64,000 bases of DNA from Elainella sp. Prado103 (lineage in GTDB: Bacteria > Cyanobacteriota > Cyanobacteriia > Elainellales > Elainellaceae). The notes below the pieces were generated by a model. The model worked only from the letters and a program-made list of their open reading frames with translations. It made no database searches and was not told the DNA's origin. This document shows positions 8,066-16,836 of the stretch, in pieces (within the stretch, counting starts at the first letter, position 1; each line of letters opens with the position of its first letter). Where the stretch lies: NCBI GenBank assembly GCA_025454395.1, contig JALOOM010000003.1, positions 1 through 64,000 on the forward strand. Direction: 5' to 3'. Made by a program: the position numbers and the translations under genes.

Positions 8066-9052
8066 TCAAACACGGCCATAGAGTTGGCACAGCTCGATCG
8101 CCCGAGTTTGCAGAGTTTCCAACGGGCTGGCTCCAAATTTGAGGCTAAATTCTAATTCCATCAAGATCGGCAGCGTTTGGGTTAAAGCAGACAGCGGAAT
8201 CGGGCGCACTTCTTTTTGCAAAAAGTAGACTTGCTTGGGATTGTTCACTTCCGCGAGGCGGGCAATCTCGCGCTCATCTCGTTCCCCAGCTTCCTGCATC
8301 AGCTTGATCCAGAGCCGAGTACGAAAATAGGTCACCAGGGTGGCAACAATCCGCAATGGAGCCTCGTTGCGCCCCAGCAGATCGCGAATCAAACTCAGCA
8401 CTTTGCTGGTATCCGCCTGCATGATCGCCTTCGCCAACTCAAAGCTACTTTGGGTGGAGGTGGTAATTAACTGAGCCACTGCTGTTTCATCGATCGGTTG
8501 ACGACTACTGCCAGCAAATAGCTTGAGCTTCTCCAATTCGGTATAAAGCTGGCGCGAGTGATTCCCGATCGATTCCACCAAAAGCTGGATCGCCCCAGGG
8601 GTCAATTTCACCTCCACTTCTTGAGCGGCTCGTTTCACCTGTTGCACCAGTTGTTCGGTATTCCAGGGCGGAATCACACTAAATTCCACAATGTCAGCAT
8701 GTTTTTGCAGCAGCTTCGTAGATTTCAAGCGGCCGTCTGGCTTATTTGTCATGGTCAGGAGCAACACCGTTTCTTCGGGTAGACGGGGTAGGGTGCGCTC
8801 AAGTTCGATCAGCAAATCTTCTGGACAGCGTTGAGCGATCGTCGTATCCGCTAGCCAGACTAAACGACTGCCCGCTCCAAACGGAGGAGTCATGGCCAGA
8901 TTGAGCCCCTGCACTACCGCATCTGGTTGATCAGGGGAGACTTTACTGTAGTTAAAGTCGATCCAAGCAGGATCCAGGGATTGAGCCCGTAAAGCAGCAA
9001 TCGATCGCTGCATGGCAAAGTCATCTTCGCCCCAGTAGAGATAGATGGGCAT
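8066..9052 (-). CDS. holA: DNA polymerase III subunit delta
   Basis: Clamp-loader wrench subunit that opens the beta sliding clamp. 328 residues from the ATG at 9052 (MPIYLYWGEDDFAM); an upstream TTG at 9079 would add nine residues and is less likely, because the protein fold begins at PIYLYWGEDDF. The N-terminal AAA-like domain has the typical FGAGSRLVWL and LLTMTNKPDGR segments, followed by the three-helix domain and C-terminal collar domain ending at TRAIELCQLYGRV. As in other HolA proteins the ATPase site is not functional. It sits just downstream of pyrB on the same strand, with 58 bases between. Confidence 0.9.
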   Translation of the reverse strand: MPIYLYWGEDDFAMQRSIAALRAQSLDPAWIDFNYSKVSPDQPDAVVQGLNLAMTPPFGAGSRLVWLADTTIAQRCPEDLLIELERTLPRLPEETVLLLTMTNKPDGRLKSTKLLQKHADIVEFSVIPPWNTEQLVQQVKRAAQEVEVKLTPGAIQLLVESIGNHSRQLYTELEKLKLFAGSSRQPIDETAVAQLITTSTQSSFELAKAIMQADTSKVLSLIRDLLGRNEAPLRIVATLVTYFRTRLWIKLMQEAGERDEREIARLAEVNNPKQVYFLQKEVRPIPLSALTQTLPILMELEFSLKFGASPLETLQTRAIELCQLYGRV

Positions 9053-9110
9053 AGCAAGCACCCAGAGATTCAGAGGCAATCAGCGTTCCGTCGCACCTAG
9101 AAGGAGGATT

Positions 9111-10121
9111 TTAAATCTTACCGCTTCCCATCAGATACAGTAGCGCCATCCGCACCGCCACTCCACTGGTTACTTGTTGGGAAATTAAGCTAAACGTTGG
9201 ATCATCCATCAATTCCGAACTGATTTCAACCCCGCGATTCACTGGCCCAGGATGCAACACCTTAACGGCAGGACGGCAGCTCCGTAAGCGATCGTGCGTG
9301 AGTCCAAATTGCTGGTGATATTCGCGCAAGCTGGGCAGCAAATGTTGGGTCATCCGTTCTCGTTGCAGCCGTAAGGTCATGACAAAATCAGCATTCTCGA
9401 TCGCCGGTTCCAGTGACCAATGCAGAAATAGCCGTCGCGCCAGTTGGGGTTGTGCTGCCGATATAGAACTGGTCACGAACTCCGCGAACAGTTTGGGCAG
9501 TAAGGTCGGTGGCCCAGCCAAATGCACCTCCGCTCCGCTTGCAGTTAAACTCCAGATGTTCGATCGGGCAACGCGAGAATGCAAAATGTCGCCCACGATC
9601 GCAATTTTCTTGTCTGCCAGGAGGGAAAGACTCGGTTTTTCATCGATCAAGGTACAGATGGTAAACAGATCCAGTAGCGCTTGAGAAGGATGTTCATGCT
9701 GTCCATCTCCGGCATTAAATACCCCCACCCGCGACTGTAAGCGATCCATCTCTTGGGCGATCGTCAGAGGTACTCCAGCTTCGCGATGACGCACCACCAT
9801 AATGTCTGTGCCCATGGCTAAGTAGGTTTTAGCCGTGTCGAGGATTGTCTCACCCTTTGTTAAGGACGAAGAACCAGGGGCGAAGTTGAGTGTATCCGCC
9901 GAGAGGCGCTTCGCCGCCAATTCAAAACTACTGCGGGTTCGGGTAGATGGCTCAAAAAACAAGTTTGCCACCACTTGCCCTTGCAGTGCGGGCACTTTTT
10001 TCGTGCGACGAGAGAGCACTTCTTGAAAGCTGGCAGCCGTTTGCAACACCGTATCATATTCATCCGGCTGAAAATCGGACAGGGAAATGATATGTCGCCG
10101 CGTCCAAGGCGGATTTGCCAT
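9111..10121 (-). CDS. pyrB: Aspartate carbamoyltransferase, catalytic chain
   Basis: Second step of pyrimidine synthesis: carbamoyl phosphate + L-aspartate to N-carbamoyl-L-aspartate. 336 residues, slightly longer than E. coli PyrB. The carbamoyl-phosphate site [13 protein letters not shown] (about 56-68) and [11 protein letters not shown] (about 88-98) are intact; the [12 protein letters not shown] motif and the C-terminal [11 protein letters not shown] aspartate-binding loop are present. No pyrI regulatory gene is nearby, as usual for cyanobacteria. It starts 6 bases after the stop of the upstream J-domain gene, so the two are co-transcribed. Confidence 0.96.
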   Translation of the reverse strand: MANPPWTRRHIISLSDFQPDEYDTVLQTAASFQEVLSRRTKKVPALQGQVVANLFFEPSTRTRSSFELAAKRLSADTLNFAPGSSSLTKGETILDTAKTYLAMGTDIMVVRHREAGVPLTIAQEMDRLQSRVGVFNAGDGQHEHPSQALLDLFTICTLIDEKPSLSLLADKKIAIVGDILHSRVARSNIWSLTASGAEVHLAGPPTLLPKLFAEFVTSSISAAQPQLARRLFLHWSLEPAIENADFVMTLRLQRERMTQHLLPSLREYHQQFGLTHDRLRSCRPAVKVLHPGPVNRGVEISSELMDDPTFSLISQQVTSGVAVRMALLYLMGSGKI

Positions 10122-10127
10122 GGCCTT

Positions 10128-11024
10128 TTACCGCTTTTTAGTAAACAGATTAAAGAGCCCACTACCGGCTGGTTTCGTGTCCTTGGCAGGTTCGTTCAGA
10201 TTCAGGTGTTCAGCATACTGGAGCGCCAAAGGATCCTTGGGGTTAAACTTCAGCGCTTGTCGGAAATGCACTTTGGCCATGCCAACCAGGTTCTGCATCA
10301 GATAGGCTTTCGCGAGCAAAGCATGGTACTCGCTACGATGGGGTTCCAGCCGGATCGCATCCCGCAATTCAGCAACCACCTGCGTCCAGTTAGACTTTTT
10401 AGCATATTCCTGCGCCCGATAATAATGCCGTTGCGCATAGTTAACCGCAACTTGAGCAGTTTCGTGAGGGCTGGCGGAAAATTGAGCAGGTTTAGACTGT
10501 GGAGTGGAGACGATCCCCGTCCGCTTTTCCCGAATCATCGGATCGCCCATCTTAATATACAGATAGGACAGATTCAGATCAGCCAATTGTCGGGTTAAGG
10601 ACTCAAACTGCTCCAAGTCTTGATATTGCAGCTCGCCCAACTCTGAAACCGACTGTTCATAATAGATATCAGCCTCATGCACAGGTAGCTTCAGTAACCG
10701 TTGAGCGATCGAGCTTTGGGGGGCAAAAACTTCTTCACGACTGATTTGCCGCACTCGAATCCGTAGAAGTGCCATCGCATCAGCCCGCTCCTTCTCTTGC
10801 TTTAACCGTTGATAGGCAGGGTTAACCATCCGAGCAAAGAGCTGACTTGCCATTGCTTTAGTGGCTGGATCAGCAGCCATCAAGCTATCAGGGTGTAAAA
10901 GTTTAGCAATATTACGGTAGCGCTTGAGGACGCGCCGTTCATCTGCCGCAACTGAAAGCCCCAGCACTGCATAAGGGTCAGAAAGTTGGTTAAGCCAGTC
11001 TGTGGAGAAGAGTGTCTGTGACAT
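10128..11024 (-). CDS. J-domain and TPR protein
   Basis: 298 residues. N-terminal J-domain (about 15-78) with the diagnostic HPD in LLHPDSL, so it should stimulate a DnaK ATPase. A middle helical region follows, then tetratricopeptide-type repeats at about 175-275 (KKSNWTQVVAELRDAIRLEP, AKVHFRQALKFNPKDP). A short Ser/Gly-rich end finishes with NLFTKKR. No zinc-finger or Gly/Phe region, so it is a type III J-protein and not DnaJ itself. The client is unknown. Forms an operon with pyrB, although a functional link is not obvious. ATG start. Confidence 0.85.
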   Translation of the reverse strand: MSQTLFSTDWLNQLSDPYAVLGLSVAADERRVLKRYRNIAKLLHPDSLMAADPATKAMASQLFARMVNPAYQRLKQEKERADAMALLRIRVRQISREEVFAPQSSIAQRLLKLPVHEADIYYEQSVSELGELQYQDLEQFESLTRQLADLNLSYLYIKMGDPMIREKRTGIVSTPQSKPAQFSASPHETAQVAVNYAQRHYYRAQEYAKKSNWTQVVAELRDAIRLEPHRSEYHALLAKAYLMQNLVGMAKVHFRQALKFNPKDPLALQYAEHLNLNEPAKDTKPAGSGLFNLFTKKR

Positions 11025-11123
11025 TGCAGGGCGGCGTAGGTGTCCAGTAGCTATAGTATACAGAAGTCTTATGGCTGAAAGGCAGGTTCGAAACTGAATG
11101 TACGATTAGAGACTCCATTCTGC

Positions 11124-11165
11124 CTCTGAAGATATTTCTCTGAAGATATTTCTCTGAAGATATTC
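11124..11165. repeat. 14-bp tandem repeat, 3 copies plus a partial
   Basis: CTCTGAAGATATTT three times (last base changed in copy 3), followed by CTCTGAAG. Confidence 0.9.
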
Positions 11166-11452
11166 CTCTGAAGGGTACGAGGTAATGTATCTTCCGCCAT
11201 GTTTAACTTAGCGCGATCCACCCATCACTGATGCCAATTGAGTGATAAACGTTACTTTTAACGATTAATATACTGAAGATCGGCTCGATCGCCTTCATTG
11301 AGTGCCCCAAAAGTGCCCTAAGAGTGCCCCAAAATTTGACTGTAATGTATGGAAGAATCTATTCCCATAGGAACATCGTCAGATTGATAGACTAGCAACA
11401 AAACCAGTCAGCAAAATGCTCACCCAAAATGAGCAAGCCCAACCCAACCGTA

Positions 11453-11490
11453 GTTTCAAGGAGTAGTTTCAAGGAGTAGCTTCAAGAATA
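11453..11490. repeat. 13-bp tandem repeat, 2 copies plus a diverged third
   Basis: GTTTCAAGGAGTA twice, then GCTTCAAGAATA. Confidence 0.85.
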
Positions 11491-11592
11491 AATAATTTGT
11501 CATCTGCTCGCTAAGCCGCACGGCAAATCAAAGTGAGTCACATAGTCAATGAGATGCGTAGAGCAGAATTGAAATGATCGGTGCTTGAAATT

Positions 11593-11626
11593 AGTGCTTA
11601 AAGTGATCGAGTGCTTAAAGTGATCG
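11593..11626. repeat. 17-bp tandem duplication
   Basis: AGTGCTTAAAGTGATCG twice without mismatch, flanked on both sides by the related GATCGGTGCTTGAAATT. Confidence 0.9.
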
Positions 11627-11685
11627 GTGCTTGAAATTATTAATGACGTGAACGATCGATCCAAACATTCCGCACATTCCGCAAG

Positions 11686-12183
11686 ATGGTAAATCAATTT
11701 AAACATCGGCTTAAAAATCAGCCCAAAGATCAAAAAATTGCGGTAATCCTAGCATTGGCAGGAATGCTGCTTCCTGGACTCCACAAGTTTTATCTACACC
11801 AACCCCGCTGGGGCATTACCTATCTGTTGTTAAGCTGGACACCCATCCCCAGAATTGCCAGTCTAATCGAAGCCCTTTGGTATTTGCTGCAAACCCAGCC
11901 AGAGTTCGATCGCCGTTTTAATTCAGGGATCGCCATCCCGGAAACAGCATCAGGAGCGGCTATCAATCTGACACCTGATCTATCCCCTAGCTTTCCACTA
12001 CAATCGGTTTTCCAGGGGACAAATCAAACAACAAATCAAACAACAAATCAAACGATCGATCCAGCTCAAGTTCCGAGCATCGTGGAAGCAGTACGACAAA
12101 TCGAGCAGTTGCGCCAAGAGGGATTGATCTCTGAATATGAATTTGAGCAGAAGCGACGGCAGTTGCTCGATCGCATTGGTTAA
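11686..12183 (+). CDS. TM2-like membrane protein with C-terminal SHOCT-type helix
   Basis: 165 residues. The N-terminal half resembles a TM2 domain: two hydrophobic segments (about 19-38, VILALAGMLLPGLHKFYL, and about 44-66) around a short polar turn containing the W/G of QPRWGITYLL. A disordered stretch with three TNQT repeats follows (about 110-122). The last 35 residues (IVEAVRQIEQLRQEGLISEYEFEQKRRQLLDRI) match the SHOCT pattern, a short helical oligomerisation module. Function unknown. It lies 15 bases before a helix-hairpin-helix gene and is probably co-transcribed with it. Confidence 0.75.
   Translation: MVNQFKHRLKNQPKDQKIAVILALAGMLLPGLHKFYLHQPRWGITYLLLSWTPIPRIASLIEALWYLLQTQPEFDRRFNSGIAIPETASGAAINLTPDLSPSFPLQSVFQGTNQTTNQTTNQTIDPAQVPSIVEAVRQIEQLRQEGLISEYEFEQKRRQLLDRIG
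12019..12054 (+). repeat. 12-bp in-frame tandem repeat, 3 copies
   Basis: ACAAATCAAACA three times (last base changed), encoding TNQT units in the linker of the TM2 protein. Confidence 0.9.
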
Positions 12184-12198
12184 CTGTGAGGATAGGAC

Positions 12199-12726
12199 AT
12201 GGGACTAACAGATCGGCTAGGCAATTGGTTGAACTCAAACCAGCCGTATCCCTGGCAAACCCATCCGTTTTATCGCTTTCAGTCTGTAACAGAAGTGCAG
12301 CTTGCCGCCGCTCAGGGAATGCGATTGGATGTCAACCGGGCTAGCTTGGATGACTGGCTCAGATTACCAGGTTTCTCGATCCATCAAGCACGGTTACTAG
12401 CACAATTAACCCAGATCGGGGTGCAGTTTCACTGTCTTGAAGATATTGCAGCAGCTCTGCACCTTCCCTGCCACCAGTTGCAGCCAATCGCCCCAATTCT
12501 GCAATTCTGCCACTATGAGGATGATCTCAGCCTTACTGTAATTTCACTGAATAGCGCCCCTCTGGAACACCTGCTGCAACTTCCGGGCATCACTCGATCG
12601 CTGGCAGAGCAGATTTTAGCAGATCGTCAAAGTCACGGATCGTTCCGCAATCTGGTTGAACTGCAACAGCGTCTGCAACTCCCGCCCCATTTAATGAACG
12701 ATTGGCTCCACTATCTGCGGTTTTAA
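12199..12726 (+). CDS. Helix-hairpin-helix (ComEA-like) protein
   Basis: 175 residues. Two tandem helix-hairpin-helix regions: LDVNRASLDDWLRLPGFSIHQARLLAQL (about 38-65) and ISLNSAPLEHLLQLPGITRSLAEQILADR (about 115-143). This double arrangement, with the N-R/S-A motif, is that of the ComEA DNA-binding domain, but there is no signal peptide or membrane anchor as in competence ComEA, so it should be cytoplasmic. Probably binds DNA without sequence specificity. Downstream of the TM2 gene in an apparent operon and converging with lepB, 22 bases away. The ATG has a GAGGATAGG ribosome site. Confidence 0.8.
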   Translation: MGLTDRLGNWLNSNQPYPWQTHPFYRFQSVTEVQLAAAQGMRLDVNRASLDDWLRLPGFSIHQARLLAQLTQIGVQFHCLEDIAAALHLPCHQLQPIAPILQFCHYEDDLSLTVISLNSAPLEHLLQLPGITRSLAEQILADRQSHGSFRNLVELQQRLQLPPHLMNDWLHYLRF

Positions 12727-12748
12727 CTCAGACTCAGGATCATTCGTC

Positions 12749-13369
12749 CTAATTTAATTTGCCCCACCGATCGATCGGGAAGAAGCGAAAGATCGCTCGT
12801 CCGATCACGTTCTGCTGGGGCAAGAAACCCCAAACATGGGAATCATTGCTGTTGTTGCGGTTGTCTCCCATCACAAATAAGGCATTCGTTGGCACCCGCA
12901 CCGCATTCATCTCATAGGCAAGTGGCTCGGCCACATAAGGTTCAGACAGCGCTTCCCCATTGCGATACACTTTGCCATCTTTGACCTGAATCACATCATC
13001 CGGGATGCCGATCACTCGCTTAATGAAAGCCTTATCTGGCACATAGCCAAACTGATCCTCAAACTGAGCTGGCGGATGAAACACAATAATCTCTCCGGCT
13101 TGCGGCGAGTGCAATCGGTAAGAGACCTTTTCTATGACCAACCGATCGCCAATTTGCAAAGTCGGATCCATCGAGTCCGAAGGAATATAGCGAGGCTCGG
13201 CGACGAACAGGCGGATCAAAATGGCGAGTGCCAAGGCAATCAACAAGATCTGCAAATTCTCTCGCTGAGATTGGCGCAACCGCGCCCACCCAGATACCTC
13301 AGTAGGCGCATCAAGGGGTGGAGCTGAAGTCTGGGAATCGGTAGACGGTGTATCAGGTTGAATCGACAT
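12749..13369 (-). CDS. lepB: Signal peptidase I
   Basis: Membrane serine protease that removes Sec and Tat signal peptides. 206 residues: Pro/Ser-rich cytoplasmic head, one membrane segment (about 38-57, NLQILLIALALAILIRLFV), then the periplasmic or lumenal domain. The catalytic dyad is Ser66 in PSDSMDPTL and Lys117 in AFIKRVIG. The other conserved boxes, GDRLVIEK, GEIIVFHPP and VMGDNRNNSNDS, are present. Single-TM architecture is typical of cyanobacteria and Gram-positives. Cyanobacteria usually carry two paralogues, LepB1 and LepB2; which one this is cannot be decided here. Confidence 0.94.
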   Translation of the reverse strand: MSIQPDTPSTDSQTSAPPLDAPTEVSGWARLRQSQRENLQILLIALALAILIRLFVAEPRYIPSDSMDPTLQIGDRLVIEKVSYRLHSPQAGEIIVFHPPAQFEDQFGYVPDKAFIKRVIGIPDDVIQVKDGKVYRNGEALSEPYVAEPLAYEMNAVRVPTNALFVMGDNRNNSNDSHVWGFLPQQNVIGRAIFRFFPIDRWGKLN

Positions 13370-13481
13370 ACTGAGAACGAAACACTAGGATTAAGCCCGT
13401 AGGCAGTCACAATCTTAATCCTAAATTTCCTATACTCCTAGCAACCTAAAGTTCATCCTCAAACTGAGCGGAGATGCAAAA

Positions 13482-13517
13482 ATGGCAGACAATATGGCAG
13501 ACAATATGGCAGACAAT
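13482..13517 (+). repeat. 12-bp tandem repeat carrying a start codon, 3 copies
   Basis: ATGGCAGACAAT three times without mismatch; each copy supplies a potential initiator ATG in the same frame. Confidence 0.95.
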
Positions 13518-13718
13518 GCAGAAAAAACCTGGTACGTGATCAAGCAAGACAACGGACAGTGCGAAATTGCACAAATTTTACTGGGCGAAGGCAGCGCACC
13601 GGGTGAAGAAGAAGAAGACAAAGCCCCCAAAGAGCAATGGGGGCCTTATGGCAGTGAAGATGAAGCCCTTGCCCATCGAGTTGGGTTAATTCGAGCTGGG
13701 AAATGTCTACCCGCCTAA
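13482..13718 (+). CDS. Small acidic conserved protein with triplicated start
   Basis: 78 residues. The gene opens with three perfect in-frame copies of ATGGCAGACAAT, so the true start may be at 13482, 13494 or 13506; the AGCGGAG ribosome site (about 13476) best serves the first. The core (TWYVIKQDNGQCEIAQIL ... WGPYGSEDEALAHRVGLIRAGKC) looks like a compact domain, interrupted by an acidic loop EEEEDK. I recognise the pattern as a cyanobacterial small hypothetical family but know no function. It converges with the downstream protease gene, 10 bases away. Confidence 0.7.
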   Translation: MADNMADNMADNAEKTWYVIKQDNGQCEIAQILLGEGSAPGEEEEDKAPKEQWGPYGSEDEALAHRVGLIRAGKCLPA

Positions 13719-13728
13719 CCCTAAGATT

Positions 13729-15024
13729 CTAGGGGGTCGCTTCAGCCCGATTGTTTCCCTGAGTAGCGGCAATTTGCTGATTGAGCACTTCGAGGGCCTT
13801 CACATATTGCAAATCGTCTGAGGTGCCGATCGTATTACTGACTCCAAACAGTTCTTGCCGCTGCTCATCCGTCAATTCCACCAATACATCGGGTTCAATC
13901 CCCTGATGATTAATATCCCGACCACTGGGAGTCAAATATTTGGCCACCGTAACCGCCAACCCAGAGCCATCGGCTAATCCTCGTACAGACTGAACCAAGC
14001 CCTTACCAAAGGTTTTGCTGCCAATCAGCACAGCGCGCTTGTCATCTTGCAAGGCACCAGAGAGAATTTCACTGGCGCTCGCCGATCCACCATCAACCAA
14101 TACAACCAGCGGTTTATCAGTTATTGCCGTGCCGTTTGCAGATTCCTGTTCCGAAATCCCCTGCCGATCGACCGTTGAAACGATCACCCCTTCGTCGATC
14201 CACATGCGGGCAATGTCTACACTGGCATAGAGCAACCCACCCGGATTAATCCGCAAGTCGAGCACGTAACCAGTCACCTGTTGGGATTCTAAATCTTCGA
14301 TCGCTGATCGCATTTCCTCGGCAGCATTAGCACTGAACTGGGTGAGTCGGATATAGCCCACCTTTTCGCCCTGAGAGCCTTGCTCAAGGCTATAGCGGAC
14401 TGGATGCAACTCAATTCGCGCCCGTCGCAGGTCAAACTCCATCTCTTGGGTGCCACGGCGGATCGTTAGCTTCACCGTACTGCCTTCTGGGCCGCGAATC
14501 AGGTTGACAGCCTGGTTGCTATCCATGCCCTCCGTGCTCTGATCATCAATTTTGACGATCACATCTCGCGCCATGATCCCAGCTTCAAACGCCGGTGTGT
14601 CTTCAATCGGCGAAACCACGATCAGTTCTTTAGTGTCCTCGTCTTGGGAAAGCTGAATTCCCACCCCAGTCAGTTCGCCTGAGGTATCAATCTGCATATT
14701 TTTAAACTCTTGCGGATCCATGAAGCGGGTATAGGGATCATCCAGTTTCCCCAACATTTCCCGGATTGCTTCGTAGGCATCTTCACGGTTGCCGTAGGCC
14801 CGCCCTAAGTATTCCTGCCGAATCGCCCTCCAGTCGTTTTGATTAAAGGTAGCATCGACATAATTGCGATCGATTAGCTGCCAAACTTCGTCAATCAACT
14901 CTTTGGGGCTTTCTTGAAAAAAAGCTTGCCCTTGAGAGAGACGCATTCCGGCTCCGGTCACAGTAACAGCGGCAACGGCTGCTCCGGTTGCGCCCAAAAG
15001 AAGTCCACGCTTAGTAATTGCCAT
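13729..15024 (-). CDS. Carboxy-terminal processing protease (CtpB/CtpC type)
   Basis: S41 family serine protease, 431 residues from the ATG at 15024; a TTG two codons upstream is less likely. A hydrophobic N-terminal signal segment (about 9-30) directs it to the periplasm or lumen. A PDZ domain follows (about 100-180, GELTGVGIQLSQ ... VIVKIDDQSTEG), then the catalytic core with Ser in GGSASASEILSGAL and Lys in GSKTFGKGLVQSV. Cyanobacteria encode three paralogues; this one differs from the CtpA candidate at 50615-51865 and resembles CtpC or CtpB more, though the choice is uncertain. Substrates unknown. Confidence 0.88.
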   Translation of the reverse strand: MAITKRGLLLGATGAAVAAVTVTGAGMRLSQGQAFFQESPKELIDEVWQLIDRNYVDATFNQNDWRAIRQEYLGRAYGNREDAYEAIREMLGKLDDPYTRFMDPQEFKNMQIDTSGELTGVGIQLSQDEDTKELIVVSPIEDTPAFEAGIMARDVIVKIDDQSTEGMDSNQAVNLIRGPEGSTVKLTIRRGTQEMEFDLRRARIELHPVRYSLEQGSQGEKVGYIRLTQFSANAAEEMRSAIEDLESQQVTGYVLDLRINPGGLLYASVDIARMWIDEGVIVSTVDRQGISEQESANGTAITDKPLVVLVDGGSASASEILSGALQDDKRAVLIGSKTFGKGLVQSVRGLADGSGLAVTVAKYLTPSGRDINHQGIEPDVLVELTDEQRQELFGVSNTIGTSDDLQYVKALEVLNQQIAATQGNNRAEATP

Positions 15025-15399
15025 AATCAAATTGAACTGTGAGGAATAGACTGAAAGACGAGTACGCCCAATCTAGCACAGGCTGGCAGGGACGGGCGTA
15101 GTGAAATGCCACAAGTATCCTAAGCTCTCTGAACGGTAGCCCGAACCCTCCGATCGGCTACTTGCACTCCGCAATCTACAGGCGGCTATTCAGTTTGTAC
15201 TGGATCGCAGTTGTACTGGATCGCAGTTGTACTGGATTCCATAGGTTGTACTGGGATTCCAGTTGTACTGTTATTGTAGCCAGTCCTTTCGACTCACTCA
15301 CAGCGATCGTGTAGCGGATCAAAAATTGTCACGCAACCAGGCATGGCTGTTTCATCAAGGGCGATCGAGGTTTATGGATCGAGGTTTATGGGTCGAGGT
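15025..15399. other. Gene-free region between ispG and the protease gene
   Basis: 375 bases with no gene. It holds a 16-bp tandem repeat (15195-15240, with further TTGTACTG words to 15275) and a 14-bp repeat that overlaps the ispG stop codon. It should include the promoter of the protease gene. Confidence 0.6.
15195..15240. repeat. 16-bp tandem repeat, 2 copies plus partial copies
   Basis: TTGTACTGGATCGCAG twice, then TTGTACTGGATTCC, and two more scattered TTGTACTG words downstream. Confidence 0.9.
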
Positions 15400-15404
15400 T
15401 TATG
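15363..15404. repeat. 14-bp tandem repeat, 3 copies, spanning the ispG stop
   Basis: GATCGAGGTTTATG three times (one change in copy 3). Read on the minus strand, the TAA stop of ispG (15400-15402) lies inside the copy nearest the gene. Confidence 0.9.
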
Positions 15405-16635
15405 GATCGATCCATTTACCATCTGATTGAATCAAGTTGATCAGCTCCTGAACCCCTTGATCTTCCGGGACTTTCTTAATTTCTTCTCGACCGCGATAGA
15501 GCGAGATATAGCCAGCTTGCTTACCCACATAGCCATAGTCAGCATCCGCCATTTCCCCTGGCCCGTTGACAATGCAGCCCATCACCGCAATGTTCAGACC
15601 CGTTAGGTGGCTGGTAGCTTCCCGAACTTTGTGCAGCACTTCTTCCAGGTTGAATAGCGTCCGCCCACAGGAAGGACAGGCAACATATTCCACCATCGTG
15701 CGACGGAGCCCCAGAGCCTGTAAGATGCCGTAGCAGACCGGAATTTCTTTCTCAGGTGCTTCGGTGAGGGAAACGCGGATCGTGTCACCAATGCCTTCCG
15801 CGAGCAGGGTGCCGATCCCAGCCGTCGATTTGATTCGCCCATATTCACCATCGCCTGCTTCCGTCACGCCCAAATGCAGGGGGTAGTCCATGCCCAACTC
15901 ATCCATCCGCTTCACCATCAGGCGATTGGCGGCAATCATCACCGGCACTTTGGAGGCCTTCAGCGACAGTTCAATGTTATAGAAATTGAGGTCTTCACAG
16001 ATGCGAATGAACTCCAATGCTGATTCCACCATACCTTCCGGGGTATCCCCATAGGTGAACAGCATCCGTTCGGCGAGCGATCCATGGTTCACCCCAATCC
16101 GCATCGATTTGTTTTGATCGCGCAAGGAAACCACTAACGGCTCCAGGGTTTCGCGGATCTTCTCACCAATTTCAATAAATTCGGCTTCAGTATACTCAGT
16201 GCGGCTAGCACTCGGCTTCTCAAACACGTAAAGTCCGGGGTTGATCCGAACGTTATCCACATATTTAGCAACTTCCAGGGCAATTTTCATGCCGTTGTGA
16301 TGCACATCGGCTACCAGTGGCACCGGCTGATAGGTAGTGTAGAGCCGCTCACGGATTTCTTCCATCGCTTTGGCATGGGCCATGCTGGGCACCGTCACCC
16401 GGACAATTTCGCAGCCGATCTCATGCAGCCGCCGAATCGCCGCCACCGATCCTGCAATATCCAAAGTGTCTTCGTTGATCATCGACTGCACCGCCACCGG
16501 ATGACCGCCGCCGATCGTGATGCTGCCCACCGGCACCGGACGAGTTTTGCGACGATGGATCGTGCCATCCGTGGAGAGGCAGATCGAGGAGGTAGGAGCC
16601 GGAATTGAAGTGACTGGATTGGGCAGGGTTTGCAT
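15400..16635 (-). CDS. ispG: 4-hydroxy-3-methylbut-2-en-1-yl diphosphate synthase
   Basis: Iron-sulfur enzyme of the MEP isoprenoid pathway: MEcPP is reduced to HMBPP. In cyanobacteria the electrons come directly from ferredoxin. 411 residues, the normal length for the cyanobacterial single-domain form. TIM-barrel domain from about residue 30 ([11 protein letters not shown]) with [10 protein letters not shown] and VRINPG. The [4Fe-4S] ligands are the two Cys of ACPSCGRT and the Cys of [10 protein letters not shown] near the C-terminus. ATG start at 16635. Stands alone, divergent from the downstream glycosyltransferase. Confidence 0.96.
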   Translation of the reverse strand: MQTLPNPVTSIPAPTSSICLSTDGTIHRRKTRPVPVGSITIGGGHPVAVQSMINEDTLDIAGSVAAIRRLHEIGCEIVRVTVPSMAHAKAMEEIRERLYTTYQPVPLVADVHHNGMKIALEVAKYVDNVRINPGLYVFEKPSASRTEYTEAEFIEIGEKIRETLEPLVVSLRDQNKSMRIGVNHGSLAERMLFTYGDTPEGMVESALEFIRICEDLNFYNIELSLKASKVPVMIAANRLMVKRMDELGMDYPLHLGVTEAGDGEYGRIKSTAGIGTLLAEGIGDTIRVSLTEAPEKEIPVCYGILQALGLRRTMVEYVACPSCGRTLFNLEEVLHKVREATSHLTGLNIAVMGCIVNGPGEMADADYGYVGKQAGYISLYRGREEIKKVPEDQGVQELINLIQSDGKWIDP

Positions 16636-16836
16636 ATCCCGAAATCAGTGATTTTTTCTAATGGTTTCTATCAGTGCTTCAAAACCAATGCCTGAAAAAA
16701 CAGGTTTTAAAAAACACAATCTTATTCTCCAGAGTGCCACAAGTCGGGACACTTGAGGAGTGTCTGCAATACAGGTCGTGAATTTTCATTCGGTTGTGTG
16801 AATACTAAGGCTGTTGTTCGCTCGATTTCTGCGTTG

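Larger units (their letters stand above)
11025..11685. other. Gene-free divergent region, dense in microduplications
   Basis: 660 bases without a credible gene. It contains at least three independent tandem duplications (11124-11165, 11453-11478, 11593-11626) and a looser repeat of AGTGCCC-type words near 11300-11335. A GTTCGAA word near 11088 looks like a tRNA T-loop, but no acceptor or anticodon arms can be folded around it. Confidence 0.6.

Noticed and set aside
11083-11100. tRNA T-loop (GTTCGAA word)
   Set aside because: No anticodon, D-arm or acceptor stem could be folded around it.
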